7,343 bases of DNA from Planctomycetota bacterium (GTDB lineage: Bacteria; Planctomycetota; Phycisphaerae; SM23-33). Position numbers and translations under genes: made by a program. The notes beneath the pieces were generated by a model, which was not told where the DNA came from, ran no database searches, and saw only the letters and a program-made list of their open reading frames with translations. Location of the stretch: positions 1 through 7,343 of the forward strand of contig JAGHBS010000044.1 of NCBI GenBank assembly GCA_021160865.1, given 5' to 3'. Shown one piece after another: positions 6,772 through 7,343 of the stretch. Positions within the stretch are counted from its first letter, which is position 1; the number at the start of each line of letters is the position of its first letter.

Positions 6772-6806
6772 GATTCAGTTTAGGGCAATAACACTAACCT
6801 TGCTGT

Positions 6807-7001
6807 TTATCTGACTTTTCGCAGCCTGAGCCATTTGAAACGGAACAGTCGGCGTAGGTGTTCGGTAAATCGCAGGGCTTTTCCACCTGGTTCGATTGAA
6901 AAGTCAGCTCGCTTGAGATCGTCGGGGGTGATTGCCCGTCTCGGGGCAAGGCGGACAATGAAGTCGAATAAGGTTGCCTTGATTTTGCGAGTCAATTCCA
7001 T
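6807..7001 (-). CDS. Small very basic hypothetical protein
   Basis: This is a 64-residue frame whose ATG at 7001 directly abuts the TAG stop of the upstream frame (TAGATG), with AGAGGG 8 nt before the ATG. These are typical marks of a coupled downstream gene. I do not recognise the family. The protein is rich in Arg and Lys, especially at the end (FTEHLRRLFRFKWLRLRKVR), with hydrophobic residues interspersed. That could mean nucleic-acid or membrane-surface binding, but no function can be assigned. There is no signal peptide, cysteine or clear transmembrane segment. The junction and ribosome binding site support it being real; its shortness and lack of known homology argue for caution. The + strand frame across 6835-7017 is considered the shadow. 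Confidence 0.5.
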   Translation of the reverse strand: MELTRKIKATLFDFIVRLAPRRAITPDDLKRADFSIEPGGKALRFTEHLRRLFRFKWLRLRKVR

Positions 7002-7343
7002 CTATGCAACCCTCTGAATAGCCTGGCCGACTGCAGCGATGATTTGCTCGAAACTTCTTGCCCGACGACTGGGAACAGCACGGAGTTGGTCTGACTGTAT
7101 CACACGGGCATCACGATTAATTGCTTCTAATTTACTTACTCCACCATCGGCATATTCGCCAGGTTCGAGATTATGCTCAAGCAGCCATTGTGAAATGTCT
7201 GTATCATATTCTGCAGGATAGGTTAAACCGACAACATACCGAAGGCGAGAGTCGTTCGGTAAAATTCCCAGGAGCAACCTTGCCCTGCAGGGCAATTGCT
7301 CATCGGCTATACCTTTGATTTCTTCATAATCTCGTCGTGCAGA
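7002..7343 (-). CDS. Hypothetical protein, C-terminal part (5' end beyond window)
   Basis: The minus-strand frame is open from the window edge to TAG at 7002-7004, giving the last 113 residues of a longer protein. A TTG at 7295 could serve as a start, but the frame continues upstream without a stop (SARRDYEEIKGIADEQ...). I therefore treat it as truncated by the window. The visible part has a mixed alpha/beta look: RLLLGILP, then RLRYVVGLTYPAEY, a helical DISQWLLEHN, a Gly-rich turn PGEYADGGV, and a terminal helix SFEQIIAAVGQAIQRV. It has no membrane segment, only one cysteine, and no motif I can tie to a family. The balanced amino acid composition and the abutting downstream gene suggest true coding sequence. 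The partner gene at 6807-7001 is probably in the same operon. Confidence 0.55.
   Translation of the reverse strand, partial: SARRDYEEIKGIADEQLPCRARLLLGILPNDSRLRYVVGLTYPAEYDTDISQWLLEHNLEPGEYADGGVSKLEAINRDARVIQSDQLRAVPSRRARSFEQIIAAVGQAIQRVA

Noticed and set aside
6772..6806. Possible bidirectional terminator between the convergent aldolase and minus-strand genes
   Set aside because: Only 4-bp inverted matches (GCAA/TTGC, TTAG/CTAA) with no GC-rich stem or T-run on either side; not enough to call a terminator.

Overview
The window is ordinary bacterial chromosome: dense, intron-free, with Shine-Dalgarno-led genes of moderate GC content by eye. It carries five complete, confidently recognised enzyme genes on the + strand, flanked by minus-strand genes on both sides. 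No tRNA, rRNA, CRISPR array, insertion sequence or phage structural gene is visible. The lineage cannot be fixed from sequence alone. The zinc-ribbon/RNase HI pair and the CbbA-type class II aldolase would fit a Planctomycetes-like (Phycisphaerae-type) or similar bacterium, but this is a weak inference.

Left flank, minus strand (1-1109): a coiled-coil C4 zinc-ribbon protein (339-1109) is followed by an RNase HI-family gene (1-239), whose 3' end lies outside the window. The same two families sit side by side in other bacteria, for example Rv2229c-Rv2228c of Mycobacterium tuberculosis. A 280-bp divergent intergenic region (1110-1389) separates this pair from the next block.

Central block, + strand (1390-5569): carA, guaA, hisH and hisF. 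The first three each carry a class I (triad) glutamine amidotransferase domain with an intact Cys-His-Glu set. Each feeds glutamine-derived ammonia into a different pathway: carbamoyl phosphate for pyrimidine and arginine, GMP, and histidine/AICAR. HisF is the synthase partner of HisH. Gaps are 70, 38 and 19 bp with no convincing terminator, so co-transcription is plausible. carB, hisA and the other his genes are not in the window.

A 155-bp gap (5570-5724) holds a strong Shine-Dalgarno sequence with no proper gene after it, and a good sigma70-type promoter. The promoter leads into a class II fructose-bisphosphate aldolase (5725-6771).

Right flank, minus strand (6807-7343): two unrecognised genes converge on the aldolase gene. 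They are the C-terminal part of a protein running off the window edge and, directly abutting it (TAGATG junction), a 64-residue, very basic protein.

I see no evidence for a new defence, mobile or biosynthetic system. The points most worth a second look are the run of three amidotransferases from unrelated pathways, the orphan Shine-Dalgarno at the hisF stop codon, and the unrecognised pair at the right edge.
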